NCBI RefSeq assembly: GCF_030694375.1
Contig: NZ_JAUXYL010000007.1
Coordinates: 372,001-436,000 of the forward strand
Length of the DNA: 64,000 bases
Source: Algoriphagus sp.
Lineage (GTDB): Bacteria > Bacteroidota > Bacteroidia > Cytophagales > Cyclobacteriaceae
Reading direction: 5' to 3'
The notes under the pieces were generated by a model. The model made no database searches. It saw only the letters and a list, made by a program, of their open reading frames with translations, and was not told where the DNA came from. The position numbers were made by a program, and so were the translations under genes. The stretch's first letter is position 1. Each line of letters begins with the position of its first letter. Shown here piece after piece: positions 33,704 through 42,142 of the stretch.

Positions 33704-34816
33704 TTACCTCCCTAAAATCCTCACCAGCTCTTCATTGACATAATACACCTCTTTGCCATCTTTTTTAGGCGAGAGAATTCCCGCATCTGACAGTTCAGCG
33801 AAGTATTTGGTCAGCGTGGTTCTAGAATTTACCTCCAACAATTCTCCCAAAAACTTGGCTTTCAGGTACGGTTGCGAAAAAATCAATTCATTGACTTCTT
33901 TGGAATACCACTTGATTTTGCTTTTCCCATAGTCAAGCGTGGCTTCCATTTGATTAAAAATCCCTTCTACCAATTCTTGTGTGAGGATCGACGTGTTTTC
34001 CACGGCATCCAACATGTAGAGAATCCAACTTTTCCAATCTCCCCGCTGGGTAACTCCAGCTAAGTGATAGTAATAGTCTTCCTTGTGAACTATGATATAT
34101 TTTGAAAGGTAAAGAACAGGGACATTCAGCAACTTCTCCTGCACCAGATACAGTAGATTCAGAATACGACCTGTCCTCCCATTTCCGTCCGAAAATCGGT
34201 GAATGGCCTCAAATTGGTAGTGGGAAATGCACATTTTTAGTAGTGGATCTGTCGAGAACTGTTCGCTATCATTCAAATAGGTCAGCCAATTCATCATCAA
34301 ATCTTGTAGTAGCTTTTCTCCTCTTGGAGGAGTATAAATAGTCTCTCCGGATCGAAATTCACTATTTCCCCTTTTTATAATCGTCTGAGAAGCCGGCGAT
34401 CTGAATCCTGAATTGGTATTTTTGACCGCCTGAAAAATCCCCAAAACCACCTTCTGATCGATTCCCTGATTTTTTTTCATTTTGGCAAAGCCTTCCCACA
34501 AGGCTTCCCGATACCAAAGAACTTCTTTGGTGGCTGCGTCTGCTTTTTCCTCTTGAATCACATCAGACACGGCTTTGTACAATTCATCTTCGGTGGTAAA
34601 AATATTCTCAATTTCAGTTGAGGTTTTTGCCTCTTGCAAGGCAACGGTATTCACCAACATTGTCGGATTTGGCAATCGCAACACACTGGAATTTACCGAA
34701 GCCAAAGCTCGGGATGCGGTTACCAGTTTTTTCAAAATGACAACATCATCCTCTATCGCCTGGGAAGGTGGCAAAAGTGGCAAATCATTGAAAGGAACAG
34801 ATCGATCGTAGGCCAT
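33704..34816 (-). CDS. Fic-domain protein, AMP-transferase type with built-in inhibitory helix
   Basis: A 370-residue Fic protein. The N-terminal Fic_N region carries the inhibitory motif S66-TEI-E70-N71 ([S/T]xxxE[G/N]) that blocks the ATP site (class II). The catalytic motif is HRFSDGNGRTGR (206-217), complete with H206 and both glycines. The C-terminal ~60 residues (TTLTKYFAELSDAGILSPKKDGKEVYYV) look like a winged helix-turn-helix, as in other class II Fic proteins that may regulate their own gene. It would AMPylate a target protein, unknown here. It lies just downstream of tmRNA and has an operator-rich promoter. Confidence 0.88.
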   Translation of the reverse strand: MAYDRSVPFNDLPLLPPSQAIEDDVVILKKLVTASRALASVNSSVLRLPNPTMLVNTVALQEAKTSTEIENIFTTEDELYKAVSDVIQEEKADAATKEVLWYREALWEGFAKMKKNQGIDQKVVLGIFQAVKNTNSGFRSPASQTIIKRGNSEFRSGETIYTPPRGEKLLQDLMMNWLTYLNDSEQFSTDPLLKMCISHYQFEAIHRFSDGNGRTGRILNLLYLVQEKLLNVPVLYLSKYIIVHKEDYYYHLAGVTQRGDWKSWILYMLDAVENTSILTQELVEGIFNQMEATLDYGKSKIKWYSKEVNELIFSQPYLKAKFLGELLEVNSRTTLTKYFAELSDAGILSPKKDGKEVYYVNEELVRILGR

Positions 34817-34835
34817 AAAGCAATCATTTTATGTC

Positions 34836-34843
34836 CAAATTTA
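34836..34843 (-). promoter_or_regulatory. -7 element of the fic promoter
   Basis: TAAATTTG on the minus strand (34843-34836) matches TAnnTTTG and lies 20 bases upstream of the fic ATG. No TTTG stands at -33; instead the IR1 palindrome (34855-34877) covers that position, so regulation by a protein bound there is likely. Confidence 0.5.
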
Positions 34844-34854
34844 AGCATAAACTT

Positions 34855-34948
34855 GAACATATCAGAAAAATATGTTCATTTTTTAACATATAATGAACAT
34901 GTTTGTAATTTATGTTCGCGAAATGGACACTTTTTGCCTATGTGTCCA
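34855..34948. promoter_or_regulatory. Cluster of three inverted repeats upstream of fic
   Basis: IR1: GAACATAT (34855-34862) / ATATGTTC (34870-34877), perfect 8-bp arms with a 7-base loop. IR2: GAACAT (34895-34900) / ATGTTC (34912-34917). IR3: TGGACAC (34924-34930) / GTGTCCA (34942-34948), perfect 7-bp arms. IR1 and IR2 share the GAACAT half-site, centred 40 bp apart. Confidence 0.65.
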
Positions 34949-35190
34949 GATTATTAAAAAAAAATGGACGCATCTTGAAAGGGTATCCAGATTAAACTGA
35001 AATTAAAACGTTAATCGGAGTTGTTCCTATCCAAGACTTTCCCCAATGCTTTTGGATTGAAACAAAGACATTTTATCCCTCATTATGAGTTATTCTGAGA
35101 GGTTTTTTGTTTTTCCAGAACAATATTTCAATAATTTTCAAATCCATTTATTCTCATTGCGTGTTACTTTCTAAATTCAGGCATATCCTT

Positions 35191-35544
35191 ATGAAAAAAC
35201 TACCTCTACTATTTTTTATCCTTTTAGGCTGCAATATTATTCCTCCTGAGCCCTCAGATTTTACTGTGGAAGAGGTAACAGTGGTAGGAGGACCTAATCA
35301 AAATCTCAAAGACAGTGTAGGACTTTTACTCGTGGTCAGAGGCCTTCCACCTACTAACAAATGGAATATGATTTGGGAAATCAATGGACAGGTGGTGTTT
35401 TCAGAAGAAGTAAGCGGCAAAGCCGGCACGGTCTCATCCCTCAAAAAATATAAAGGAAGTCAACCCGGAGAATATATTTTTAAGGGGTGTATCGTATCCA
35501 AGACCATGCGGATCTGTGACGATGAAACTTTTTTTCTTCGGTAA
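35191..35544 (+). CDS. Hypothetical lipoprotein
   Basis: The open frame begins at 35107, but the ATG at 35191 opens a proper lipoprotein signal, MKKLPLLFFILLGC, with Cys14 as the lipidation site. The 117-residue product has a proline/glutamate-rich mature start (NIIPPEPSDFTVEEVTVV) and a compact beta-like body with two further cysteines (FKGCIV..MRICDDE) that could form a disulphide. No family is recognised. It stands beside the fic gene, divergent from it, and convergent with an ABC transporter ATPase gene. Confidence 0.6.
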   Translation: MKKLPLLFFILLGCNIIPPEPSDFTVEEVTVVGGPNQNLKDSVGLLLVVRGLPPTNKWNMIWEINGQVVFSEEVSGKAGTVSSLKKYKGSQPGEYIFKGCIVSKTMRICDDETFFLR

Positions 35545-35559
35545 ATAATCGAAAAACGA

Positions 35560-36255
35560 TTATCCCGTAAAATACGCCTCCAGCTCGGCCATCATTTCGG
35601 ATTTATCTCTGAGGTCCCGGATCACTTTTCCTTTCTCTAGAAGTACAATCCGCTCGCAGATGTCCGTGACATGATTGAGATCGTGGCTGGAAATCAAAAA
35701 GGTAATTCTGGAATTTTCTGTTTCCCGCAAAATCAGCTTCTTCAATCGAATCTGCGAACTCGGGTCGAGGTTTTCGAAGGGCTCATCCAACAGAACGACA
35801 TCTGGATTTCCCATCAGAGCGGCAGCGATCCCAACTTTCTTCAGATTCCCTTTGGACAGATCGCGGATGTATTTCTTTTTGCCCAGCACCTCATCATTGA
35901 ACAATTCGGTAAATCGGTCGAGGTGATTTTTAAGGTCTGCGACTGACATCCCATAGATCACTCGCAGAGTCTCAAAATACTCATCCGGCGTCAAATAGGC
36001 CAACAGCATGTGTTCGTCAAGATATGCACCGGTTTTAGTTTTCCAATCTTCGGTTTTGCTCACATCCTCGCCATTGATTTTGACATGGCCAGACGTGGCT
36101 CTGACCAGATCAAGAATTATACGAAATAGGGTGGTCTTTCCTGCCCCATTATTCCCCACCAGCCCAAAGCATTCCCCTTTAGGAATCTCCAAGGTAGCGA
36201 CATCGAGGACGACAGCTTCTTTATATTGTTTTTTAAGTTGGCTAATTTGAATCAT
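35560..36255 (-). CDS. ABC transporter ATP-binding protein
   Basis: A 231-residue ABC ATPase with Walker A GNNGAGKTT (about 36-44), signature LSKGNLKKVGIA, Walker B VVLLDEPFENLD and the H-loop SSHD. The non-canonical signature (LSKG rather than LSGG) is common in ABC-2-type export ATPases of this phylum. It forms an operon with the large permease gene upstream (four-base overlap, ATG within TAATG-type junction). Substrate unknown. Confidence 0.88.
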   Translation of the reverse strand: MIQISQLKKQYKEAVVLDVATLEIPKGECFGLVGNNGAGKTTLFRIILDLVRATSGHVKINGEDVSKTEDWKTKTGAYLDEHMLLAYLTPDEYFETLRVIYGMSVADLKNHLDRFTELFNDEVLGKKKYIRDLSKGNLKKVGIAAALMGNPDVVLLDEPFENLDPSSQIRLKKLILRETENSRITFLISSHDLNHVTDICERIVLLEKGKVIRDLRDKSEMMAELEAYFTG

Positions 36256-37742
36256 AATTCTTGACGGAATGAAGATGAAATTTCGTAACGGTTGGAGAGT
36301 ACCCGATTGATATTGATTTGGGACAATGGCTTAAAGGCCATTAAGCCCAGTAAGCCAATTATACCCAAGGCAAGCAATCCTGCATAGTCATTAATGAAAT
36401 AAGCGAAAGGCAAATAAACTGCATAAGGAGCCAAAAACATGGGAAGAATCATCAGAAATTGGGCCGCTCCTACTCCCTCATAATTAAACATTGCACCCTT
36501 GTTGAGATCCATGGGTTTAGGTTTCCAAAGGGAAAAGTAAATGATCAGATGCATCAAAATCCCTACGTTGAAGAAAAAACAGCATATGTGGAGCAACAAA
36601 AGCTGCCAGCCAAAAAATGTGTAGGGAATTGAGGCTAGGAGACAAAGAAAAGAAACTCCCATAAAAAGGAGGTATTTCCCTCTAACCAAGCCTTCGATGC
36701 CATGCTTTTTTGATATGAAAAAATCAAAATTCGCAGAATTCCAACTCAAAAAAAGCTGTGCGTATTGAAGCATGAAAATTCCCGTGATGAAAATCCCTAC
36801 GAAAACAAACATCCAATGAATGCCTGTACCCTCTGTGGAGTATGCTGGATTTTTGTAAAAAATCAATCCGTAAAGTAAAAAGAACCCGGCAAGCATCAGA
36901 TAAGTCCGACTCTTCTTATGTCGGATAATCAGTTTCCACTCTAAGTTTGCCAACTCACCGGCGAGACCAAATCTGGAGAAAAACCCAATAGACTGGTTGA
37001 CAAAACGAACATCCTCTTCCTCAGACAAATCTTCCAAATAGGCATTGGAGACATAGAATTTAAAGCAGAGAAAATAGGCTCCTATCATCACCGCCAACAT
37101 TCCAACCAATGGTATTGGGCTTACCAAGGAAAAGTCGAATACTGGCTTCATGATTTCTCCCAGATTAAACCAACCCATGTAGCTCGAGCCTGCGCCCAAT
37201 ACCAGGACAAGGAAAATGACAAATAACCCAATCAGGCTATCCTCAAATCGCTGCTTGAACCAAAGCATAAACCAATGAATGGTCCAACTTGTCAAGGTGA
37301 TTGCCGCAAGCCAAGTCATGGCTCCCATTGCACCATATTGTGCACTGACCACTTCCACGGTAAATGGTAAATAAAGCAAAATCGCAATTATACTTAGCGG
37401 AGAAACAAAGGATCTCAACAAGAGCATTTGGATTATCTTTTTCTTCCCAATCGGAAGGTGCAGAAGACTTTCAAGTTCGATCACCGGGAGCTTTTGGATA
37501 AAATAGCGATAGAGAAACTCTGCAAGGAAAAAGTAAATCATAAAACTGTTGATCAGTGCAATATGATCATCTCCGGGTGCAGCTATATCCAGAATAGATT
37601 TGAGTAAAATCCCCAAACCAAGGACATATCCCAAGAGGACTAACATCAAAAATCCGAGTAGGATATTTGTCAATAAGCTTTTTGCAAAGGAAGTCGAGCG
37701 CAAACTCTTTAAATATTGTAATCGGATAAGTGTAAAAAACAT
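36252..37742 (-). CDS. DUF5687 family ABC permease
   Basis: A 496-residue polytopic membrane protein with about 10-12 hydrophobic helices (for example NILLGFLMLVLLGYVLGLGILL, AILLYLPFTVEVV, AVMIGAYFLCFKFYV, LMILPMFLAPYAVYLPFAY, LLALGIIGLLGLMAF). The N-terminal MFFTLIRLQYLKSLRSTSF and the position upstream of an ABC ATPase match DUF5687, a Bacteroidota-specific exporter permease. It is the first gene of the operon and starts 90 bases from the divergent nitroreductase gene. Confidence 0.8.
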   Translation of the reverse strand: MFFTLIRLQYLKSLRSTSFAKSLLTNILLGFLMLVLLGYVLGLGILLKSILDIAAPGDDHIALINSFMIYFFLAEFLYRYFIQKLPVIELESLLHLPIGKKKIIQMLLLRSFVSPLSIIAILLYLPFTVEVVSAQYGAMGAMTWLAAITLTSWTIHWFMLWFKQRFEDSLIGLFVIFLVLVLGAGSSYMGWFNLGEIMKPVFDFSLVSPIPLVGMLAVMIGAYFLCFKFYVSNAYLEDLSEEEDVRFVNQSIGFFSRFGLAGELANLEWKLIIRHKKSRTYLMLAGFFLLYGLIFYKNPAYSTEGTGIHWMFVFVGIFITGIFMLQYAQLFLSWNSANFDFFISKKHGIEGLVRGKYLLFMGVSFLCLLASIPYTFFGWQLLLLHICCFFFNVGILMHLIIYFSLWKPKPMDLNKGAMFNYEGVGAAQFLMILPMFLAPYAVYLPFAYFINDYAGLLALGIIGLLGLMAFKPLSQININRVLSNRYEISSSFRQEL

Positions 37743-37832
37743 ATGTTTGAGTTTAAATAGATATTCTTACTTGCTGCAAAGTATGCTTAAACCTTGAAAT
37801 ATTTTTGAAGATTTACGCCCAAAAAAGGATAA

Positions 37833-38564
37833 ATGAAGATTATGATACAGGAGTTAGGATTTTTCGAAGCAGTAAATCAAAGGCGATCAGTTCGGATTTT
37901 TGACCAAAATGAGCCTTTTGATCGTGATATCGTCAGGAAATGTCTTGAGGCCGCCATACTTTCTCCCAACAGTTCTAATCTTCAACTGTATAACTTTATC
38001 CGGGTGCCGGAAAATTCTCCCTTGAAGGATTCCCTTTCCAGCCTGTGCATGAATCAAAAAGCGGCTACTACAGCACGAGAGCTTATCGTAGTGGTGACCC
38101 GCCGAGACCTTTGGAAATCGCGGGCAAAGGCTAATTACAAATACATCAAAGGAATCTACGAGGGGAAACCTGACAAAAAATCGAAGCAAGCGCTGAGCTA
38201 TTATGGGGTACTTATTCCCAAGCTTTATGGAAAATATCCTGGTTGGTCTTTACTGAAAAAAATCATCGCTTGGTGGATTGGAATGAAAAAACCGATGGTC
38301 AGGGAAGTCGGGGAGACTGATGTCAGAATATCTGTTCATAAAAGTGCTGCACTTGCAGCTATGACTTTCATGCTGGGAATGAAGGCGGCTGGATATGACA
38401 CCTGTCCGATGGAGGGAATTGACTCCAAACGCATCAAAAAACTTCTGGATCTACCTGATCCATCCGAAATTTGCATGGTGATCGGCTGTGGAAAAGGTTT
38501 ACCTGAGGGCACCTATGGGGCGCGGTTCAGAATACCTTATCAAGAATTAGTCTTTGAAAAATAA
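37833..38564 (+). CDS. Nitroreductase-family flavoprotein
   Basis: A 243-residue FMN enzyme of the nitroreductase fold: FFEAVNQRRSVRIF (FMN phosphate contacts), CLEAAILSPNSSNLQLYNFIRV, and a late GMKAAGYDTCPMEGID...VIGCGKG. It is longer than the ~200-residue core owing to an insert (about 95-155, basic and aromatic, LIPKLYGKYPGWSLLKK). It would reduce nitro or quinone-like compounds with NAD(P)H, or dehalogenate. Natural substrate unknown. It has its own promoter region divergent from the DUF5687 gene. The first Met at 37833 could be replaced by the second (37842). Confidence 0.82.
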   Translation: MKIMIQELGFFEAVNQRRSVRIFDQNEPFDRDIVRKCLEAAILSPNSSNLQLYNFIRVPENSPLKDSLSSLCMNQKAATTARELIVVVTRRDLWKSRAKANYKYIKGIYEGKPDKKSKQALSYYGVLIPKLYGKYPGWSLLKKIIAWWIGMKKPMVREVGETDVRISVHKSAALAAMTFMLGMKAAGYDTCPMEGIDSKRIKKLLDLPDPSEICMVIGCGKGLPEGTYGARFRIPYQELVFEK

Positions 38565-38625
38565 ATTGAAGAACTCCAAAATTTTTGAACTTGGAGCCCT
38601 ACTCAGGATTGGAGTTTAAAATTTA

Positions 38626-39063
38626 TTATTTCCCGTAGTCATCATTGATTTCCAGCCAATACCCATCCGGATCTTGGATGTAAATCTGCTTGATTCCATC
38701 GACCCGATTAGTCACTTCTCCTTTGACGCCCGCCCAACTTTCGAAAGGGTAACTTTTAGCATTCATATTTTCTATGAATCCCTTCATATCCGGAATACTA
38801 AAGCAGAGATGATTCACTTTAGATACTGTCTTGGGGATATTTGGTGCTTCGATCAAATGTAGCGCAGCCCCTCCACCGATGTCATACCAGGCATGTAAGC
38901 CGTCTTTGAAAGGCTCTTCAATTTCTTGGAGTGCCAAGACATCTTGATAGAAGGACATGCTCTTTTTCAGGTCGGAAACATGGACGGCAATATGGTTGAC
39001 TTTGATCTGTGCAAAGGAGCTCATGGCAAGAAAGAATAATGAAATTGTAAGCAAGCTTTTCAT
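38626..39063 (-). CDS. Secreted VOC (glyoxalase/bleomycin-resistance) family protein
   Basis: A 145-residue protein with signal peptide MKSLLTISLFFLAMSSFAQ and one VOC unit: IKVNHIAVHVSDLKKSMSFYQDVLALQ, H from LHLIEA, ending QIYIQDPDGYWLEIND, the metal-site Glu. H24-type ligand and the final E are present, so a divalent metal is likely bound. The signal peptide is unusual for a VOC protein and puts it in the periplasm. Substrate unknown; annotation as a lactoylglutathione lyase would be too specific. Confidence 0.78.
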   Translation of the reverse strand: MKSLLTISLFFLAMSSFAQIKVNHIAVHVSDLKKSMSFYQDVLALQEIEEPFKDGLHAWYDIGGGAALHLIEAPNIPKTVSKVNHLCFSIPDMKGFIENMNAKSYPFESWAGVKGEVTNRVDGIKQIYIQDPDGYWLEINDDYGK

Positions 39064-39111
39064 AGACTTTTGGGTTTATGCATTTAATGATAGGCCTTTT
39101 TCTCCAAAATG

Positions 39112-39136
39112 AAAAAGCCAACCCGAAATGGATTGG
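39112..39136 (-). terminator. Terminator of the ctpA-like gene
   Basis: On the minus strand CCAATCC-atttc-GGGTTGG (7 bp, one G-U) is followed by CTTTTT. It is 28 bases after the S41 peptidase stop. Confidence 0.65.
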
Positions 39137-39163
39137 TTTCTGGAATTTAATTTTAAGTGAAAA

Positions 39164-40837
39164 TTATTCTACTCCTTCGACTTTCAGATTGGTTGCCATC
39201 GAAATTCGATCCGCTTCACCAAAAAGATTCATCGCCTGAACATAGACTTCGTTGATATCATTGATCACTTTATAGAAGGCATTATCATCGTAGATTTGCC
39301 GACCAAGGTGAGCTTTCACTAAGATCCTCAGGTATTCTTTTGACTTGTTAAATCCCTTGGAATCAAATTCAACTTTATTCTTTTTACCATATTCTACCAA
39401 TTCCATCAACATCGCATCACTTACCTTATAATCGGTATAATACTTGTCCAAGCTCATTTGAGCGAAATCAGCCTTATTTTTTGTGACAAAATCAAGGATA
39501 AACTCACGGGAGGAATCGGTATTAAACAGTCTGTTGACATAAGGACTGTTCATGGTCGTGTCCAAGGCCACAAAATAATCCGGCATAATGCCGCCGCCGC
39601 CATAAACTGTCCGTCCTTTTTTGGTTTCGAATTTTAGGCTGTCATTAAATTTGATACTGTCGGCGGAGAAAAACTCCCCGTGCTCATACCGCTTAAGAAG
39701 ATCTGTTTCATACGCTCCATAATTTGAGTCATAAGGTTTTTGAATGGATCTTCCTGAGGGTGTAAAATACCTCGCGATGGTCAATCTCAATTCTGCTCCG
39801 TCTGACAAATCAATCGGCATTTGAACCAAGCCTTTTCCAAAAGATCTTCTTCCTACAATCAGGCCACGATCATTATCCTGTATGGCTCCGGCTAAAATTT
39901 CCGATGCTGAAGCCGAACCTTCATTAATTAAAACAATGACAGATCCCTCTTCAAACATGCCCGGCTTAAAGGCATATGCCTTTTGGCTATATTGACTCAC
40001 TTTACCTACCTGAGAAACGATCAAGTCCCGATCTCCAAGTAATTCGTCTGCCATATTAATGGCAGCACCCATGTATCCACCGGGATTTCCCTGGAGATCT
40101 ATGATCAGCTTTTTCATCCCCTTACCCTGCAATAGCGCCAGCGAGGTTTTGAATTCCTCATAGGTCGTTGCTGCAAATCGGGTTACTTTGATGTAACCGA
40201 TCTCGTTATTGATCATGTAGGACGCATTGATACTGTATTGCGGGATTTTATCCCGTGTGATTTCGTACGGTATCAGACTGGGTTGATTTTTACGTTTGAT
40301 CTCCACCAATACTTTTGAGCCTCTTGGACCTCTCAGATAGTCAAACACATCCCGGTTAGTGATTCCAATTCCAGCGACATTTTTACCATCCACACTGATG
40401 ATTTGATCACCCGACTGGATACCAAGCGCCTCAGACGGTCCCCCTGTTAACGGAGCGACGACATAAATCGTGTCTCGGATAATTCCAAATTCTACTCCGA
40501 TCCCGTCAAATTCACCCTCTAATTGAGATTGAGCCAATGAAGCATCCCTTGCCGGAATATAGCTGGAGTGGGGGTCGAGATTTTCAAGCATTTTGGTGAT
40601 ACCAAATTCCACCAATTCATTCGTGTTGACACTATCCACATAGTCACGATTGATATAGGTCATGATTTCTTGGAGCTTGTACAATGCCGCCCGAAGATCA
40701 TTTTGGTTGCCTTTAGGTTCAGCAAAAGTTGCTCCGATCCAGATCCCCGCAGAGATGGCTAAGGCAAGTATGATTGGAAGACGGATTTGTGATTTTGTGT
40801 TTTTGGTCTCGCTCACTATTTCTCGATTTTTATTCAA
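39164..40837 (-). CDS. C-terminal processing peptidase (S41A), CtpA-like
   Basis: A 557-residue secreted protease: signal anchor (LPIILALAISAGIWIGATF), a PDZ domain (residues ~100-180; GIGVEFGIIRDTIYVVAPLTGGPSEALGIQSGDQIISVDG) and the S41 domain with catalytic Ser in NEGSASASEILAGAIQDNDRG and Lys in GRRSFGKGLVQ. These periplasmic proteases trim C-terminal tails of envelope proteins. The C-terminal ~150 residues are an extra helical region common in Bacteroidota homologs. It is monocistronic and divergent from the hemerythrin-like gene. Confidence 0.9.
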   Translation of the reverse strand: MNKNREIVSETKNTKSQIRLPIILALAISAGIWIGATFAEPKGNQNDLRAALYKLQEIMTYINRDYVDSVNTNELVEFGITKMLENLDPHSSYIPARDASLAQSQLEGEFDGIGVEFGIIRDTIYVVAPLTGGPSEALGIQSGDQIISVDGKNVAGIGITNRDVFDYLRGPRGSKVLVEIKRKNQPSLIPYEITRDKIPQYSINASYMINNEIGYIKVTRFAATTYEEFKTSLALLQGKGMKKLIIDLQGNPGGYMGAAINMADELLGDRDLIVSQVGKVSQYSQKAYAFKPGMFEEGSVIVLINEGSASASEILAGAIQDNDRGLIVGRRSFGKGLVQMPIDLSDGAELRLTIARYFTPSGRSIQKPYDSNYGAYETDLLKRYEHGEFFSADSIKFNDSLKFETKKGRTVYGGGGIMPDYFVALDTTMNSPYVNRLFNTDSSREFILDFVTKNKADFAQMSLDKYYTDYKVSDAMLMELVEYGKKNKVEFDSKGFNKSKEYLRILVKAHLGRQIYDDNAFYKVINDINEVYVQAMNLFGEADRISMATNLKVEGVE

Positions 40838-40958
40838 TAACTCAAACTACAGCAAAATGATCTTGCGAAATGCAGATTTTAGATAAAATTAACGATTGTT
40901 TATACGACAGGTCTAGATAAAGGTCAGATTAATTCCCTTTTTTTCGTTCAAAAAAAAT

Positions 40959-40966
40959 TATTTTTG
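40959..40966 (+). promoter_or_regulatory. -7 element directly before the hemerythrin-like gene (possible leaderless start)
   Basis: TATTTTTG matches TAnnTTTG and ends only four bases before the ATG at 40971. A transcript from it would have almost no 5' UTR. No convincing TTTG at -33 is seen. Confidence 0.4.
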
Positions 40967-40970
40967 TGCA

Positions 40971-41729
40971 ATGTACTTGAATCGGGATTTCGAAAAGACT
41001 TCAGTGGGGGAATTAGTTTCTGAAAACTACGTTCTTGCAGCTGTTTTACACTATTTCGGAATCAGTTTTTATCAGTACCCTACAGATTCGCTTGAGAAAG
41101 TTTGTAAAAAACATAAAGTCGAGCCTAGAGTTCTGATCGCCGAATTGGAATCTTGGGCAAAACGAAAAGACCCTACCCCGGAAGAACTCTACCTGAACCC
41201 AATCGAACTTCTGGTCGCCTACTTAAAAAAGAAGCACTACTACTTTGTCCGCCAAGAACTCCCTTTTCTTTCCAATCTCATTTCTGGCATTAAGCCGGAA
41301 CAGGAATTTGGAGCCTTGCTAGCCGACTTGAAAATTATGTTTCCACTTTTTGTCGACGACTTTATTCATCACATCCATGAAGAAGAAAGTCGTCTCTTCA
41401 AGCGAATTGAGCTTCTTCAGGATATAGAAGATGGCCATTTTAAAATACAGGACGCGTTGACGATTTTGGAAAAAGACCCCATTCACATGCTAGCTGACCA
41501 GCATGAAATCCATGATGACGAAATGGAAGGAATCCGCCGTCTGACCAAAGACTATGTATTGGAAGAAAATGCACCCTTGACGATGAAAGTCCTATTCCAT
41601 GAACTTCAAAACTTCGAGCGGGAACTTTCTATTCATGCTAAAATCGAAGATGAATTACTATTTCCAAAAGCCGTTGAATTAGAAAAAGAAGCACTTCGGA
41701 GAATCCGAAAGAAAATCCAGACCAACTGA
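40971..41729 (+). CDS. Hemerythrin-domain protein, RIC/ScdA-like
   Basis: A 252-residue protein resembling iron-sulphur-cluster repair proteins: an N-terminal DUF542-like part (VGELVSENYVLAAVLHYFGISFY) and a hemerythrin-like domain with ligand candidates H in KHYYFVRQELPFL, H from FIHHIHEEESRLF, HEIHDDEMEGI and IHAKIEDELLFPKA. The usual CCGG of DUF542 in ScdA is replaced (no CC pair), so repair activity is uncertain. It starts a tight operon: its TGA overlaps the ruvX ATG by one base. Confidence 0.75.
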   Translation: MYLNRDFEKTSVGELVSENYVLAAVLHYFGISFYQYPTDSLEKVCKKHKVEPRVLIAELESWAKRKDPTPEELYLNPIELLVAYLKKKHYYFVRQELPFLSNLISGIKPEQEFGALLADLKIMFPLFVDDFIHHIHEEESRLFKRIELLQDIEDGHFKIQDALTILEKDPIHMLADQHEIHDDEMEGIRRLTKDYVLEENAPLTMKVLFHELQNFERELSIHAKIEDELLFPKAVELEKEALRRIRKKIQTN

Positions 41730-42142
41730 TGCCAAGAGTCCTTGCTATAGATCTTGGAACTAAGCGCACTGGATTGGCTGTTACCGATCCATTGAAAATT
41801 CTAGCCAATCCCTTGGAAACAATCGAGACTGGTCAACTGATGAACTATCTCAAAGCTTACTGTGTAAAGGAAGAAGTTGAGGCATTTGTCCTCGGTCTTC
41901 CCATCCGTCTCAACGGTCAGGACAATGAGATGACTCCACGAGTAATGAAACTGAAAGAAGAACTGGAAAAAGTTTTTCCGGAAAAAAAAATAGTCCTAGT
42001 GGATGAGCGTTTCACTTCCAAAATGGCCATGCAAAGTATGATTGCCATGGGCAGCAAAAAGAAAGACCGAATCGAAAAAGCCGGCAATCTGGACAAAGTA
42101 TCAGCAGCAATTATCTTACAATCCTATCTCGAAAGACAATGA
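41729..42142 (+). CDS. ruvX: Putative Holliday-junction resolvase RuvX (YqgF)
   Basis: A 137-residue RNase-H-fold protein: RVLAIDLGTKRTGLAV (first catalytic Asp), AFVLGLPIRLNGQ, VLVDERFTSKMA and LDKVSAAIILQSYL with the final Asp. The length equals that of bacterial YqgF/RuvX, which processes the 5' end of pre-16S rRNA. It overlaps hemerythrin (one base) and def (four bases, ATGA). Confidence 0.9.
   Translation: MPRVLAIDLGTKRTGLAVTDPLKILANPLETIETGQLMNYLKAYCVKEEVEAFVLGLPIRLNGQDNEMTPRVMKLKEELEKVFPEKKIVLVDERFTSKMAMQSMIAMGSKKKDRIEKAGNLDKVSAAIILQSYLERQ

Larger units (their letters stand above)
34817..35190. other. Fic-lipoprotein intergenic region (374 bases)
   Basis: Besides the fic promoter and operators it holds no open gene. 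At 35092-35108 lies ATTCTGAGAGGTTTTTT, an exact 17-base copy of the right half of the tmRNA terminator. The lipoprotein start follows at 35191. Confidence 0.5.

Noticed and set aside
34634..34957. 107-codon plus-strand ORF across the fic start
   Set aside because: Covers the fic promoter and operators and translates antisense fic sequence.
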